Shown: positions 29,111-38,966 of the stretch, piece by piece
How the letters are laid out: the number at the start of each line of letters is the position of its first letter
How positions within the stretch are numbered: the first letter of the stretch is position 1
Assembly (NCBI RefSeq): GCF_001553955.1
Contig: NZ_CP014234.1
Span: 62,001-126,000 of the forward strand
Direction of reading: 5' to 3'
From: Moraxella osloensis
Lineage (GTDB): Bacteria > Pseudomonadota > Gammaproteobacteria > Pseudomonadales > Moraxellaceae
DNA: 64,000 bases
Position numbers and translations under genes: made by a program
Notes under the pieces: generated by a model
Database searches by the model: none
Told to the model about the DNA's origin: nothing
The model's input: only the letters and a program-made list of their open reading frames with translations

Positions 29111-29250
29111 CGCAACATCACTTCCCTTTTAGCATTTTTAGTTTGCGTCTTTGATTGTTAATAATGTCGTGTGTTAAATCATTTAATGACGAATAAAAAA
29201 TAAAGTCAACAAATTTTCTACAATTTATGTTCACTGTGCTGCTAGCTATG

Positions 29251-29283
29251 TTGTTAGGCTGTTACTAGGCTGTTATTAGGCTT
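29251..29283. repeat. 11-bp tandem repeat GTTACTAGGCT
   Basis: Three consecutive near-copies (TTGTTAGGCT, GTTACTAGGCT, GTTATTAGGCT) lie in the gap between prmA and the DUF3426 gene. No known element recognised. Confidence 0.6.
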
Positions 29284-29343
29284 CGATGGGCAAAAGACGA
29301 CCTTACTTCCTTGTAATGCTTTTTATACCAATCGCGACTTGTT

Positions 29344-30252
29344 CTACGCGCGGCGAAAACCCGAGAGGCGATGCCAATGTCTATCTTCCTGCGCGCTAAA
29401 GGTAAATTCGCCATCCATCTCAAAATAAGGCTGATAGGCAGCTTTTACATCTTCCACTTGGTTTTCAATCAGACCGGCTAACACAATACTGCCTTGAGAT
29501 TTCAATAATGTCGCAAAATAAGGGGCAAGGCTCATTAGTGGTTTGGCTAAAATATTTGCGGTAATCAAGTCCACGGGCAAAATAGCCTGCTCTTTACAAT
29601 AGTCACTAAATTGCTCAGGTAAAAATGCCTGAAGCTGATCGGCTACCTTGTTGCGCTCGGCATTTTGATGGGTGGCTAAGACTGCTTGGGGGTCAATATC
29701 GACCGCATACACCTGTTTTGCCCCTAGCAAAAGCGCCGCAATGCCCAAAATACCTGAGCCGCACCCATAGTCAATCACCACTTTACCTTGCAAAGGTTGT
29801 TCTGTCAGCCAATCAATGCAAAGACGGGTGGTTGCATGGTAACCTGTGCCAAATGCCAAGCCTGGATCCATGATGATGTTAATCGCATTGGGGTTAGGGG
29901 GTGACATCCATTTGGGCACAATCCAAAGTCCATTGGCACATTCAATGGGATGGTAGTTCTTCATCCACTCACGTTCCCAATCTTTGTCATCCACTCGGCT
30001 GGTCCACACGCGTGTTGCCACCACATCATTGGCGATATCTTGACTCACAGTTTCCAAATTACAATCGCCATCAAATAGCCCAGTCACAATCACATCATCC
30101 CACAATGGCGATTCACCGGGCAATGGTTCAAATAACGGTTGGTCACCCGCATCATCTAAACTGATACTGAGCGCATCAGCTTCTAGCATCAAGGTTTCCG
30201 CCAGTTCGGCTTGCGATTTTTCGCATCGAATATGTAATTGCTGCCAAGGCAT
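29344..30252 (-). CDS. prmA: Ribosomal protein L11 methyltransferase
   Basis: 302 residues (E. coli PrmA 293). Begins MPWQQLHIRCEKSQAELAE like the family; SAM-binding VIDYGCGSGILGIAAL near 157-172 and the substrate-proximal DLITANILAKPLM motif (NIL) are clear. It trimethylates ribosomal protein L11. AAGGA lies seven bases before the ATG. First gene of the prmA-DUF3426-fis-purH neighbourhood. Confidence 0.97.
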   Translation of the reverse strand: MPWQQLHIRCEKSQAELAETLMLEADALSISLDDAGDQPLFEPLPGESPLWDDVIVTGLFDGDCNLETVSQDIANDVVATRVWTSRVDDKDWEREWMKNYHPIECANGLWIVPKWMSPPNPNAINIIMDPGLAFGTGYHATTRLCIDWLTEQPLQGKVVIDYGCGSGILGIAALLLGAKQVYAVDIDPQAVLATHQNAERNKVADQLQAFLPEQFSDYCKEQAILPVDLITANILAKPLMSLAPYFATLLKSQGSIVLAGLIENQVEDVKAAYQPYFEMDGEFTFSAQEDRHWHRLSGFRRA

Positions 30253-30460
30253 AAACAGTCCTTAAAAATAACAGATAAAATAATGAAAAAATAAAATAAT
30301 GAAACAATAAAAGGCGAGCGTACTGACTCGGTAGTATAAACGCATTCAGCCAAAAATGCGATGTGACTCAACAATGAAAACGCCCATGTTATTGCTTGAC
30401 GCACCCAAGCCAAACCACGTAGAGGTAAGGGCAAATAAGAAGGTTTACTTGTTATCGTCC

Positions 30461-33067
30461 TTAAAACATTTCTTTGACCGATTTTTCTAACCAAGACTGC
30501 GAGCGCGGCGCCGCATTGAGTGGTTGGTTGGTATGGGTCGGGTCGCTGCTGTTATTAGGGGTATTGGGGTTATTAGGGGTATTGGGGTTGGTCTGCGTAT
30601 ACCCACCCTCACTTTGATATGGATTGGCTGCAGGTGGGTTATTGACAATGGTATCTTTATCGGTCTGTCTGCGTTCAATATTGTCATACCGCTGTTGTTG
30701 GCTTTGTCCAAATTCACTCATTGCCTGTTGTTTCTGGGCAGCAAATCTTGCTTCTTGCTCACGTTGATAAATTTGCACCGCGCATTCACTACTATCTTGC
30801 GGTAGATTGTCGGTATCAACAGGTACATAGATGGCATTTGGACATTTTTCATTGGATAATTGTGATTTGCCGTTTTCCATCCATAGCCATTCGATATTGC
30901 CTGGCGCGATGAGATTAACCGGGGTAAGCTTTTGCTGCTTCATAAAATTGATCCACATCGGCAAAGCGCCATTACCGCCACTTAGACCTGTGGGTTTATT
31001 GTCATCTAAACCGACCCAAACAACGCTGACCACATTGCCACTATAGCCTGCAAACCACGCATCGCGATAATCATTGGTAGTCCCTGTTTTACCTGCAAGA
31101 TTGAGGTTGTCACCGAGCGCTAGCGCCGCTTTGGCGGTACCTTGCTTGATGACCTGCTGCATTGCATAATTGGTGAGATAGGCAGCCGTGGGGTTGATGA
31201 CTTGCTGATTTTTTTGTTCTATGCCCTGAACCACTCGTCCTTGGTCATCAATAATCGTGCGAATGGTATGAATTTCATGACGCAAGCCACCGGTTGCCAG
31301 CACTTGATAAATCCCCAACATATCCATGGGCGATAGATTTACCGCGCCAAGCAAGGTAGAGGGATAATTGGGCAATGGGCTACTGATACCCATACGGTAC
31401 AATTGATTTAAAAAATTGGGAATACCGACTTCCATGCCCACACGCACCGCGGCTTGGTTATAGGAATTGGCTAAAGCGCTGGTGAGGGGGATAATACCAT
31501 GACTGCCGCCACCGTAATTGCTGGGTGTCCATGTCTTACCATCGGTCATTTTTAGCACAATCGGGCTGTCATCGACACTACTTGATAAATTATAACGACC
31601 CTGCTCAAATGCGGTTAAGTAAATAATCGGTTTGAGTAAAGAGCCAACTTGGCGCTTGGCATCGACGGCGCGATTAAACCCGGTAAAATCACGACTACTT
31701 CCCACCACAGCGAGCAGTTCACCGGTGTTGGGATTAGCGCTGACTAGGGCAGCTTGCAAATTAGTGAGCTGTTTGGGATTACTTTTTTTTAACTGATTGA
31801 TGCTTTGAATGACCGCATTGGTCGCGGTTTTTTGAACATTGGGGTCAAAACTGGTAAATATTCTTAACCCTTCGTTTTTGAGATCGTTGGCATCATAGGT
31901 ACGGGTGAGTTCTCGCTTGACCACGTCGAGATAATCAGGAAAACGCGTTTTACCAATCACAGGATTGTAAGAGACGCTCAGTGGCTGTTGCACCGCTTCA
32001 TCATATTGCTGTTGGCTGATTTTACCGGTTATTAGCATATTGCTCAGTACCACGTTACGGCGTTTTAGGGCAGCATCGGGGTAGCGTAGCGGATTGTACT
32101 GGGTAGGGCCTTTGGCAAGTCCTACCAGCATCGCCATTTGGTCAAGTCGAAGCTCTTTTGGCGGGCGGTTAAAGTAAAACTGCGAGGCAAGCCCAAACCC
32201 GTTAATGGAGTGATTGCCATTTTGACCTAAGTTAATCTCATTCATATAGGCTTGCAAAATCTCACTTTTGCTGTAATGCATTTCAAGCAAAATCGCCATC
32301 ACCGCTTCATTGGCTTTACGTTTGATAGTACGGTCTGAGTTGAGATAGAAGTTTTTAACCAGTTGCTGGGTGATGGTGGAGCCGCCTTGGCGTGAACCGC
32401 CCATAAAACTGCTATAAATCGCACGTCCTATCCCGCGGATAGACACGCCGTGATGCTGATAAAAACTGCGGTCTTCTGTTGCCACCAGCGCATCAATTAA
32501 TGGCTGCGGATAGTCATTGATGGTTAAAACGATGCGGTCTTCATTGTTGTCTGGATAGATACCGCCAATAAAAATGGGCTCAACCCGCGCCACACCCGAT
32601 GGATTTGGAAGGGTACTTTGTAATTTTTCAATTTGGTTGTCTTTAAGCCTGACCTTAATAATTTGCGATGGCTCAGTATCGTTGGCGGCAAATTTAAATT
32701 CGCGGGTATGAATATAGTATTCGCCATTTTTTTTGCTATAAGTGCCGGCATTGTCATAGTTTTGGTCAGGGGTATAGGTGAGTAAATTTAACCAATTCTC
32801 CAATTCATCATCGCTAAGGGGATTACCCACCGTCAACGTTAGTGGTTGCGAGTACACTTTTGCAGGGATATTCCAGCGTTTGCCCTCAAATTTTTGGGTG
32901 ATCACATTATCTTGGCGCACCAAATATAACCCAAGCAACACCAAGCCGCCCAATACTGCCACCACAAAGATAAAACTCAGGATAAACATCCCTTGTTGGT
33001 TTGAGTCATGCTGGAATTTAGGCGAGTTTTGGCGATTTTTAGCGGCAGAGATAACGGTTGAATTCAT
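30461..33067 (-). CDS. mrcB: Penicillin-binding protein 1B (bifunctional transglycosylase/transpeptidase)
   Basis: 868 residues from the ATG at 33067; two upstream in-frame ATGs would add 15-26 residues and have no better ribosome site. A short cytoplasmic tail is followed by a membrane helix (FILSFIFVVAVLGGLVLLGLY), then the UB2H-like region, GT51 transglycosylase (ATEDRSFYQHHG, GGSTITQQLVKNF) and a class A transpeptidase with SxxK in QVGSLLKP and KTGTT. Polymerises and cross-links peptidoglycan. The C-terminal tail is a low-complexity Asn/Pro/Thr repeat (NTPNNPNTPNN). Confidence 0.95.
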   Translation of the reverse strand: MNSTVISAAKNRQNSPKFQHDSNQQGMFILSFIFVVAVLGGLVLLGLYLVRQDNVITQKFEGKRWNIPAKVYSQPLTLTVGNPLSDDELENWLNLLTYTPDQNYDNAGTYSKKNGEYYIHTREFKFAANDTEPSQIIKVRLKDNQIEKLQSTLPNPSGVARVEPIFIGGIYPDNNEDRIVLTINDYPQPLIDALVATEDRSFYQHHGVSIRGIGRAIYSSFMGGSRQGGSTITQQLVKNFYLNSDRTIKRKANEAVMAILLEMHYSKSEILQAYMNEINLGQNGNHSINGFGLASQFYFNRPPKELRLDQMAMLVGLAKGPTQYNPLRYPDAALKRRNVVLSNMLITGKISQQQYDEAVQQPLSVSYNPVIGKTRFPDYLDVVKRELTRTYDANDLKNEGLRIFTSFDPNVQKTATNAVIQSINQLKKSNPKQLTNLQAALVSANPNTGELLAVVGSSRDFTGFNRAVDAKRQVGSLLKPIIYLTAFEQGRYNLSSSVDDSPIVLKMTDGKTWTPSNYGGGSHGIIPLTSALANSYNQAAVRVGMEVGIPNFLNQLYRMGISSPLPNYPSTLLGAVNLSPMDMLGIYQVLATGGLRHEIHTIRTIIDDQGRVVQGIEQKNQQVINPTAAYLTNYAMQQVIKQGTAKAALALGDNLNLAGKTGTTNDYRDAWFAGYSGNVVSVVWVGLDDNKPTGLSGGNGALPMWINFMKQQKLTPVNLIAPGNIEWLWMENGKSQLSNEKCPNAIYVPVDTDNLPQDSSECAVQIYQREQEARFAAQKQQAMSEFGQSQQQRYDNIERRQTDKDTIVNNPPAANPYQSEGGYTQTNPNTPNNPNTPNNSSDPTHTNQPLNAAPRSQSWLEKSVKEMF

Positions 33068-33257
33068 ACAAAAATGCGTCACGATCAAGGGTATAAAAAA
33101 GTGCTTTATCATGACCCAAAATACGCCAAAATACAATGTCAACATCGTGCTATTTTGCCACGTTTATACAGGATTTTTGAACTTTAATAGACGGTTTTGC
33201 AGTACAATAACAGTCATTTTTGGGTGAGTTAGGGTTTTTGCCCTAGGGGTTTTGATG

Positions 33258-35993
33258 ATGCCAAACAATAGTCAATTTGGGGCAAAACAATCGGATATTG
33301 GGCAGTCGGTTGTGACCGATGTGCCTATCCGTACGCATAATGAGGCGGATAGCAAATTTACTACCACATATCAAGATGTGGAGCTGGTGTTGCCAGCAGA
33401 AGGGCATTGTTTTCATTGTGGCGATCCGCTACCAAGCCTGCCATTTTTTACCCATGTATTGGGTGAAGATCGGGCGATGTGCTGTATGGGCTGTCAGCTT
33501 GCTTCGCAAAGTATCATCGAGGCGGGGCTTGAGCAATACTATCTTGACCGCAGTGAAATTAATCGTACCGCCAGTCTCCCTGATTCGTTATATCAGCTGC
33601 AAGCGTATGACCACGACGATATCAAATCGCAATTTATTTACCATCAGCAAGGGCAAAGCGTTGCTGAGCTGTCAATCAGCAATTTGCGCTGTGCTGCCTG
33701 TAGTTGGCTGATTGAAACCCAGTTGTATCGCCTTGATGGCATGGACAGTTGCCAAGTCAATCTCACCAATCAACGGATGCGCGTGGTATGGGATGACAAA
33801 AAACTGCCGATTAGCCAAATTTTGGCAAATGTGCAAGCCATTGGCTATGATGCCAAACCTTATCGGCAAGATACCCATGAAGCGATGCTCAAGCGAGATA
33901 ATCGCCGTATGTTGTTTCAATTGGGTATTGCGGCATTGGGTGCCATGCAAGCGATGATGTTTGCAGTCGGGCTATATTTTGGGGAATATTCGGGTATCGA
34001 CGTCAACGATCGGCAATTTTTACGCTGGGTATCGCTGTTTGTTAGTATTCCTGTGTTTTTGATTGCAGGGTTGCCATTTTTTCAATCGGCGTGGTCAGCC
34101 ATCAAAGCCCGCCAAGTCAATATGGATGTGCCGATTAGTATCGCCATTGTCATTACCTTTTTGGCAAGTGTATATGCGACATTGACTAGCACAGGCGAGA
34201 CCTATTATGACTCGGTTAGTATGCTGATATTTTTCCTATTGGCGGGCAAATTTGTCGAGCACAATGCCAGGCTAAAAGCTGCCAATTTAGCCAATGATTT
34301 GGTGGTCGTCGAACCTGTGCTGGTCGCAAAACTAGGGCATGAAGCGCCGTTAGCGATAGAGAAGATCGATGCCTCACAAGTGACGCGCTATGCCAATCAA
34401 TATAAAGACCTTTTTTATCAGTCACTTAGTGTAGACCCTGCCAATAGGGGTGATAATGAGCAAATGGTTTCGGCGCAGTCGCTAAAAGTTGGTGATATTG
34501 TCCGCATTGATGCCGGTAGCAGTATCATCAGTGATGGTATTTTGCTGTCAGATAGTGCCACGGTGTCCGAAAGCTTATTGACTGGGGAGAGTGACTTAAT
34601 CGTCAAACGCTTGGGCGATAGCATTGTGGGCGGTAGCCAAAATGACAGTCAGCCGTTTGTGATGCAAATCACCACATTACCCAATGACAGCCAAATGGGC
34701 GTGATTGACAGGCTAGTGAATCGCTCGCTCAGTGAAAAACCGCAAATCGCGTTAAAAGCAGACAAACTGGCGCGCTGGTTTGTTGCGCGGGTACTGGTGA
34801 TTGCCAGTATGGTGTTTTTGGCATGGTATTTTATCGAGCCCAGTCATGCCATTTGGGCAACGGTTGCTGTATTGGTCGCTACTTGTCCCTGTGCCTTGTC
34901 ATTGGCCACCCCCATCGCATTAACTGTTTCTACCAATCGATTAGCAAGCCTGGGGTTTTTGGCGACGCGCGGGCATACCATTACCACACTTGCTGAAGTC
35001 ACCCATGTGGCGTTTGATAAAACCGGTACATTGACGTACGGTCAACCCAATTTGATGGCGATTGAAACGCTGGATGTGCCGTATGGTGTTAAACAAAATC
35101 CGTCAGTGGATTTTACTGAAGATGATACCAAAAACGAAGACGAGACAAAAAACCATTTTTTAAGTATTGCAGCGAGCCTTGAAGTGGGTAGTCGTCACCC
35201 CATTGCTCATGCGTTATTGACAATGACTCGGCAAATGCACTTGCCCGCTACCAGCGATTTGGTACACATTCCGGGGGGCGGTCTGCAAGCTACGATTGAT
35301 GGGCTAAGTTATCGTCTAGGTCATCATGGTTTTGCAGTGCAATCAGGATTAGACGATGGCTTACTGCCAAATCTGAGCAAACACCAAGCCAGCACCAGTG
35401 TGACCTTATCAAGACAAGATAGCCTAAGCAAAAAATGGCAACCACTGGCGCATTTTTATTTTCATGATAAAGTCCGAGAAGGCGCTTTAGCTACCATTAG
35501 GCATCTCAAAGACCAAGGCGCGCAGGTGCTGATGCTCACCGGTGACCCTAGTGCTCAGGCGTTTGAGGTAGCGCGCGAGCTTGGTATTGACACGGTTTAT
35601 AAAGGTCTTACCCCAAATGATAAAGTACAACATTTAAAAGCGCTGCAGCAGCAAGGACACATCGTGCAAATGGTCGGTGATGGGGTCAATGATGCGCCGG
35701 TACTTGCCGCTGCCAATGTCTCAACCGCCATGGCAGGGGCGGCAGATTTGGCGCAAGTCTCCAGTGACTCTTTGGTACTCAATGGTCAAATCCAAGCCGT
35801 GGCAAAAGCACGTGAAGTGGCGTTCAAGACCGATCGCATTATTGCCCAAAACTTCAAATGGGCGCTTGGGTATAATTTTATCGTACTGATACCCGCTGCG
35901 TTAGGCTATGTGCCGCCTTGGTTGGCTGCGATTGGTATGTCATTAAGCTCACTGTTTGTGGTGCTCAATGCGTTACGTCTCAAACGCGCTTAA
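33258..35993 (+). CDS. ccoI: Copper-translocating P-type ATPase for cbb3 oxidase assembly
   Basis: 911 residues from the ATG at 33258 (AGGGG eight bases upstream; ATG at 33255 is an alternative). N-terminal cysteine-rich region (CFHCGDP and MCCMGC) and an HMA domain with CAAC are typical of CcoI/FixI; then membrane helices, the copper motif CPC (ATCPCALSLATP), phosphorylation site DKTGTLT, and GDGVNDAP. CcoI supplies copper to cbb3-type cytochrome oxidase. The cco structural genes are not in the window. Divergent from mrcB across ~190 bp; I saw no clear FNR/Anr box. Confidence 0.92.
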   Translation: MPNNSQFGAKQSDIGQSVVTDVPIRTHNEADSKFTTTYQDVELVLPAEGHCFHCGDPLPSLPFFTHVLGEDRAMCCMGCQLASQSIIEAGLEQYYLDRSEINRTASLPDSLYQLQAYDHDDIKSQFIYHQQGQSVAELSISNLRCAACSWLIETQLYRLDGMDSCQVNLTNQRMRVVWDDKKLPISQILANVQAIGYDAKPYRQDTHEAMLKRDNRRMLFQLGIAALGAMQAMMFAVGLYFGEYSGIDVNDRQFLRWVSLFVSIPVFLIAGLPFFQSAWSAIKARQVNMDVPISIAIVITFLASVYATLTSTGETYYDSVSMLIFFLLAGKFVEHNARLKAANLANDLVVVEPVLVAKLGHEAPLAIEKIDASQVTRYANQYKDLFYQSLSVDPANRGDNEQMVSAQSLKVGDIVRIDAGSSIISDGILLSDSATVSESLLTGESDLIVKRLGDSIVGGSQNDSQPFVMQITTLPNDSQMGVIDRLVNRSLSEKPQIALKADKLARWFVARVLVIASMVFLAWYFIEPSHAIWATVAVLVATCPCALSLATPIALTVSTNRLASLGFLATRGHTITTLAEVTHVAFDKTGTLTYGQPNLMAIETLDVPYGVKQNPSVDFTEDDTKNEDETKNHFLSIAASLEVGSRHPIAHALLTMTRQMHLPATSDLVHIPGGGLQATIDGLSYRLGHHGFAVQSGLDDGLLPNLSKHQASTSVTLSRQDSLSKKWQPLAHFYFHDKVREGALATIRHLKDQGAQVLMLTGDPSAQAFEVARELGIDTVYKGLTPNDKVQHLKALQQQGHIVQMVGDGVNDAPVLAAANVSTAMAGAADLAQVSSDSLVLNGQIQAVAKAREVAFKTDRIIAQNFKWALGYNFIVLIPAALGYVPPWLAAIGMSLSSLFVVLNALRLKRA

Positions 35994-36013
35994 TAGTGCA
36001 ATTTACTCAAGGT

Positions 36014-36937
36014 TTATGCTTTTGGCTTACTAAAATCATACGCCGTGACTATTTGCGCGTTTTTGGTAAAATCGATGAAATAATAGAAGTATTTATCATT
36101 CTCATCAATCACCCGATCGCCGTTGCTATCGGCTTGGGTTGAAAAGTAAAAACGTTTGCTCTCAGGCAGCCATTTATAATGTTTAAAATATTGATTATTG
36201 GGCGTGAGTTTCAATAAATTTTTGCCATTTAAATCGCTTAAATACAAGGTAAGCTGCTGATCGAGATTGGTTTTATTGTCATCATCATCAGCTATCTCTT
36301 TGACTTCATAGATAAAATAGCCTAAGAGTAAGGTATTGCCGACTTTGACTGCCAATGGGCTGGTTGCTTCTTTAGCGGCTTGCGGTTGGGTTGGTGCAGT
36401 TTGCGTGATGGCAGCTTTTTTCTGCGCTGTTTTGTCATCTGGGCTTAAATCTACCAATGGCGTGTGCACCGCTCTTATCACAAAATTATCGTGTGGAAAC
36501 AGCCGGTGTACTTGCCCGGTTTTTAGCTCTTCAAACACAATATTGTAAACACTGCTTTGAAAATCATAGGGCGCAACTTCTTGAAAGTAACTGACGGGTG
36601 ATTTTTTACCATCACTGGCATCGCTTTCAGCTTTGCGATTGATGGGCACTGACGGAATGATTGGATGCAGTAGGTTTGGCACACCTGCCAAATACACCGG
36701 AAAATCCATGCGTTTTAACCCGACTGTGGCAGGTGGGATACTGGCTGGGGTTTGGGCAATGATGACTTCAGGTACGTTAGACGGTGAAGGGGCAGTGTCG
36801 CTGGCTTGGTTATTTGTCTCAGGGGTGGGCTGGCAGGCGGTAAGTGCCAAACCTAGCCCCATAGCGCTCAAGGTGCTCATAGTGATATGTAATGGTCTAA
36901 AAAAATTCGCATCACGCCATTGATTCACAAAAGACAT
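36014..36937 (-). CDS. Unrecognised lipoprotein
   Basis: 307 residues from the ATG at 36937, chosen because GGAG lies eight bases upstream; other in-frame starts reach 37111. The N-terminus has a long basic region, a hydrophobic segment and a lipobox LTAC, so the mature protein would be lipidated at the cysteine near residue 39 and face the periplasm. The mature start is Thr/Pro/Ser/Asn-rich. The C-terminal half has phrases seen in WD/TolB-like or calcium-binding proteins (LYLSDLNGKNLLKLTPNNQ, DSNGDRVIDENDKYFYYF), the latter resembling an EF-hand-like loop. Function not assigned. Confidence 0.82.
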   Translation of the reverse strand: MSFVNQWRDANFFRPLHITMSTLSAMGLGLALTACQPTPETNNQASDTAPSPSNVPEVIIAQTPASIPPATVGLKRMDFPVYLAGVPNLLHPIIPSVPINRKAESDASDGKKSPVSYFQEVAPYDFQSSVYNIVFEELKTGQVHRLFPHDNFVIRAVHTPLVDLSPDDKTAQKKAAITQTAPTQPQAAKEATSPLAVKVGNTLLLGYFIYEVKEIADDDDNKTNLDQQLTLYLSDLNGKNLLKLTPNNQYFKHYKWLPESKRFYFSTQADSNGDRVIDENDKYFYYFIDFTKNAQIVTAYDFSKPKA

Positions 36938-37190
36938 AGGGGTCTCCATTACAAAGATAATCAAATATACTACTAAAATGATAACACATGTACAATCTTT
37001 GGTTATATTATCGCATTCAGCGCTAAAACAGTATTGACTGTTTTTTTCTTGACGGGCTTCAAAGGTAAATAACAAAGGCAAATAAATTTGAAATAACCCG
37101 ACACGGGGCAAAAGGCGCGTGAGTAGCTATTTCATAAATTTAGGTTATAATAGTCAAAATTTAGTTAGACGCTTGAATTTTTTGCTTTTA

Positions 37191-37212
37191 AACTTTCAAA
37201 CTTTCAAACTTT
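37191..37212. repeat. AACTTTCA tandem repeat
   Basis: Two exact copies of AACTTTCA and a third partial copy, with period 8. Confidence 0.7.
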
Positions 37213-37243
37213 TAAGCATTGGGCGGCTAACTGGGCAGCACTA

Positions 37244-37275
37244 TGTGTTATATATACAGTGTGTTATATGTACAG
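37244..37275. repeat. 16-bp tandem repeat upstream of hda
   Basis: TGTGTTATATATACAG and TGTGTTATATGTACAG, two head-to-tail copies differing at one base, about 55 bp before the hda start. Each copy contains a -10-like TATATA/TATATG. Confidence 0.75.
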
Positions 37276-37328
37276 TGGTTTATGATTTATTTTCAAAAAG
37301 CGATATCTTACCGATTGCGAGTGCATGA

Positions 37329-38114
37329 ATGTCGGAACAATTAAGTCTAAACTTAAATATCAAGCAGTCCGCGAGTATCAGTGACTTTAGTGGTCCAGGC
37401 TGGGTATCCATCATCGATGTGGTGCGCCAAATGCATGTAGGGCTATTGACGCAGCTATATCTATACGGCGAGCGCGATACAGGTAAAACCCATCTACTAA
37501 ACGCTATCTGCGAATCCTTCCGTGATATCGACCAATCTGTTATTTATCTGTCGCTGCGTGAGCTGATAAATGCCAATATGGATGCCATGGTGTTGTCATC
37601 GCTAGAGAATACTACGGTGATTGCGCTTGATGATATGGATGCAATTCAAGGTCATCCTGAATGGCAAGAAGCGATTTTTCATCTGATTAATTTATCGCAA
37701 GAATACGGTAATAAAATTATTTTTGCCAGTCGGTTGCCAGTAAAGTCGTTAAATTTTGAGCTGCGAGATTTGCTATCAAGGCTTGCGCGAGCCGCGACTT
37801 TTCAGTTGCCAACTGGCAGTGATAGGCTTGATAGACAGCTAATTTTGGAATCGGTATTACGCCGTCGTCATTGGCACTTTGACCCGCGCATTATTGACTA
37901 TTTGCTCAACGAAGGTCCACACCGCATCGGCGCGATGTTGGCAGTGTTAAACGAATTGCAGCCATTATTTTCCAACATGGAACGCACCCCATTAAACAAA
38001 GTGAGCAAAGCCAAAATTCAAGATGCGATGAATATTATTGATAATTTAACGCTCAATTTTGAATTGGCGGATTTTGATGAAATTGCAGAAAATGAAAATT
38101 TTTTAGATTTTTGA
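37329..38114 (+). CDS. hda: Hda-like DnaA inactivator
   Basis: 261 residues. DnaA-type AAA+ ATPase without the DnaA DNA-binding domain. The N-terminal QLSLNL (4-9) fits the beta-clamp binding motif by which Hda docks on the sliding clamp; a Walker A-like GERDTGKTHLL at 47-57, Walker B VIALDDMDAI and the sensor II region HRIGAMLAVL follow. Hda promotes ATP hydrolysis by DnaA after initiation. It is a little longer than E. coli Hda at the C-terminus, which is acidic (DFDEIAENENFLDF). Confidence 0.88.
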   Translation: MSEQLSLNLNIKQSASISDFSGPGWVSIIDVVRQMHVGLLTQLYLYGERDTGKTHLLNAICESFRDIDQSVIYLSLRELINANMDAMVLSSLENTTVIALDDMDAIQGHPEWQEAIFHLINLSQEYGNKIIFASRLPVKSLNFELRDLLSRLARAATFQLPTGSDRLDRQLILESVLRRRHWHFDPRIIDYLLNEGPHRIGAMLAVLNELQPLFSNMERTPLNKVSKAKIQDAMNIIDNLTLNFELADFDEIAENENFLDF

Positions 38115-38191
38115 CCGGGTTTGTCATAGGAATTGCGTGATAAATGGGTTAGAATCCATCAACAGTTTGATGTAAAACAACAGGATATCCT

Positions 38192-38884
38192 ATGAATAAA
38201 CAGTACTTATGGACGGCTGCCGTGTTGACTGCGGGCGTGTTCGCAACCACACAAACATTTGCCCAAGTCACCTTGAATGTTGCTGATAATACCGTGGTGA
38301 CTGCCATTAATGGTCAAGAAGTCAAAAACGGCTTGCCTTCAAAGCCGCAAAAAACCTACAAACTTGAGCCAGGCAAACATGTGATTACTGCCAAGTACAA
38401 TCGGTTGTACGAGCTGCGCGGTGACAATCACGATGTGTTACGTTCAAGCAATATTAGCGTTCCAGTAGAGCTTGCCGACAATCAAACGTATGTGTTGGAT
38501 ATGCTAGGTCAACCAGAAGACTATAATGCGGCCAAAGAATATGTCAAACAACCGACACTAGCGGTGCTACAAGGCAAGCAAATCATTGCAAGTCAGCAAG
38601 CCACATCCAGCAGTAGTTCAAGCATTTTTAGCGGCTTGGGTAATGCGTTAGGCGGTGTGTTTGGTGGTAGCTCAAAAGCGGTTGAAGCCAATCAGCAAAC
38701 CATCAATGCCTTAGGGCAATCAGGGGGCGCGATTCCCGCTATCAATCAACCTAGTAATCAATCTGGCAATCAAGCGGTTGTGACCACAGTCAGTTCATCG
38801 GATAATCTCGATCAATTTATGCAGTTATGGTTGAGAGCCACGCCAGCAGAGCGTGATAAAATTCGTCAGTGGGTGCAAAAATAA
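38192..38884 (+). CDS. DUF2057 family secreted protein
   Basis: 230 residues with a cleavable signal peptide (MNKQYLWTAA...TQTFAQ, cleavage near residue 24-25). The next ~110 residues match the DUF2057/YccT type: VTLNVADNTVVTAINGQEV and KTYKLEPGKHVITAKY. The C-terminal half is lineage-variable, with a serine run (SSSSSS), glycine-rich part and Asn/Gln-rich part. Periplasmic; E. coli YccT has been linked to curli control, but no csg genes are near. AGGA precedes the ATG by six bases. Confidence 0.85.
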   Translation: MNKQYLWTAAVLTAGVFATTQTFAQVTLNVADNTVVTAINGQEVKNGLPSKPQKTYKLEPGKHVITAKYNRLYELRGDNHDVLRSSNISVPVELADNQTYVLDMLGQPEDYNAAKEYVKQPTLAVLQGKQIIASQQATSSSSSSIFSGLGNALGGVFGGSSKAVEANQQTINALGQSGGAIPAINQPSNQSGNQAVVTTVSSSDNLDQFMQLWLRATPAERDKIRQWVQK

Positions 38885-38912
38885 TCACCCCATGCGCCCC
38901 CATGCGTCAAAA

Positions 38913-38941
38913 CAACGATGCCAAGTGCATCGTTTTTTATG
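38913..38941 (+). terminator. Terminator after the DUF2057 gene
   Basis: Stem AACGATGC/GCATCGTT with a five-base loop and a following TTTTT run. Confidence 0.85.
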
Positions 38942-38966
38942 GTCTTACTATTACTTACTTTTACTA

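Larger units (their letters stand above)
36938..37328. other. Divergent intergenic region lipoprotein/hda with two short tandem repeats
   Basis: About 390 bp without a supported gene. It contains a period-8 AACTTTCA repeat (37191-37212) and a 16-bp tandem repeat (37244-37275). It must hold the promoters of both divergent genes. Confidence 0.6.
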
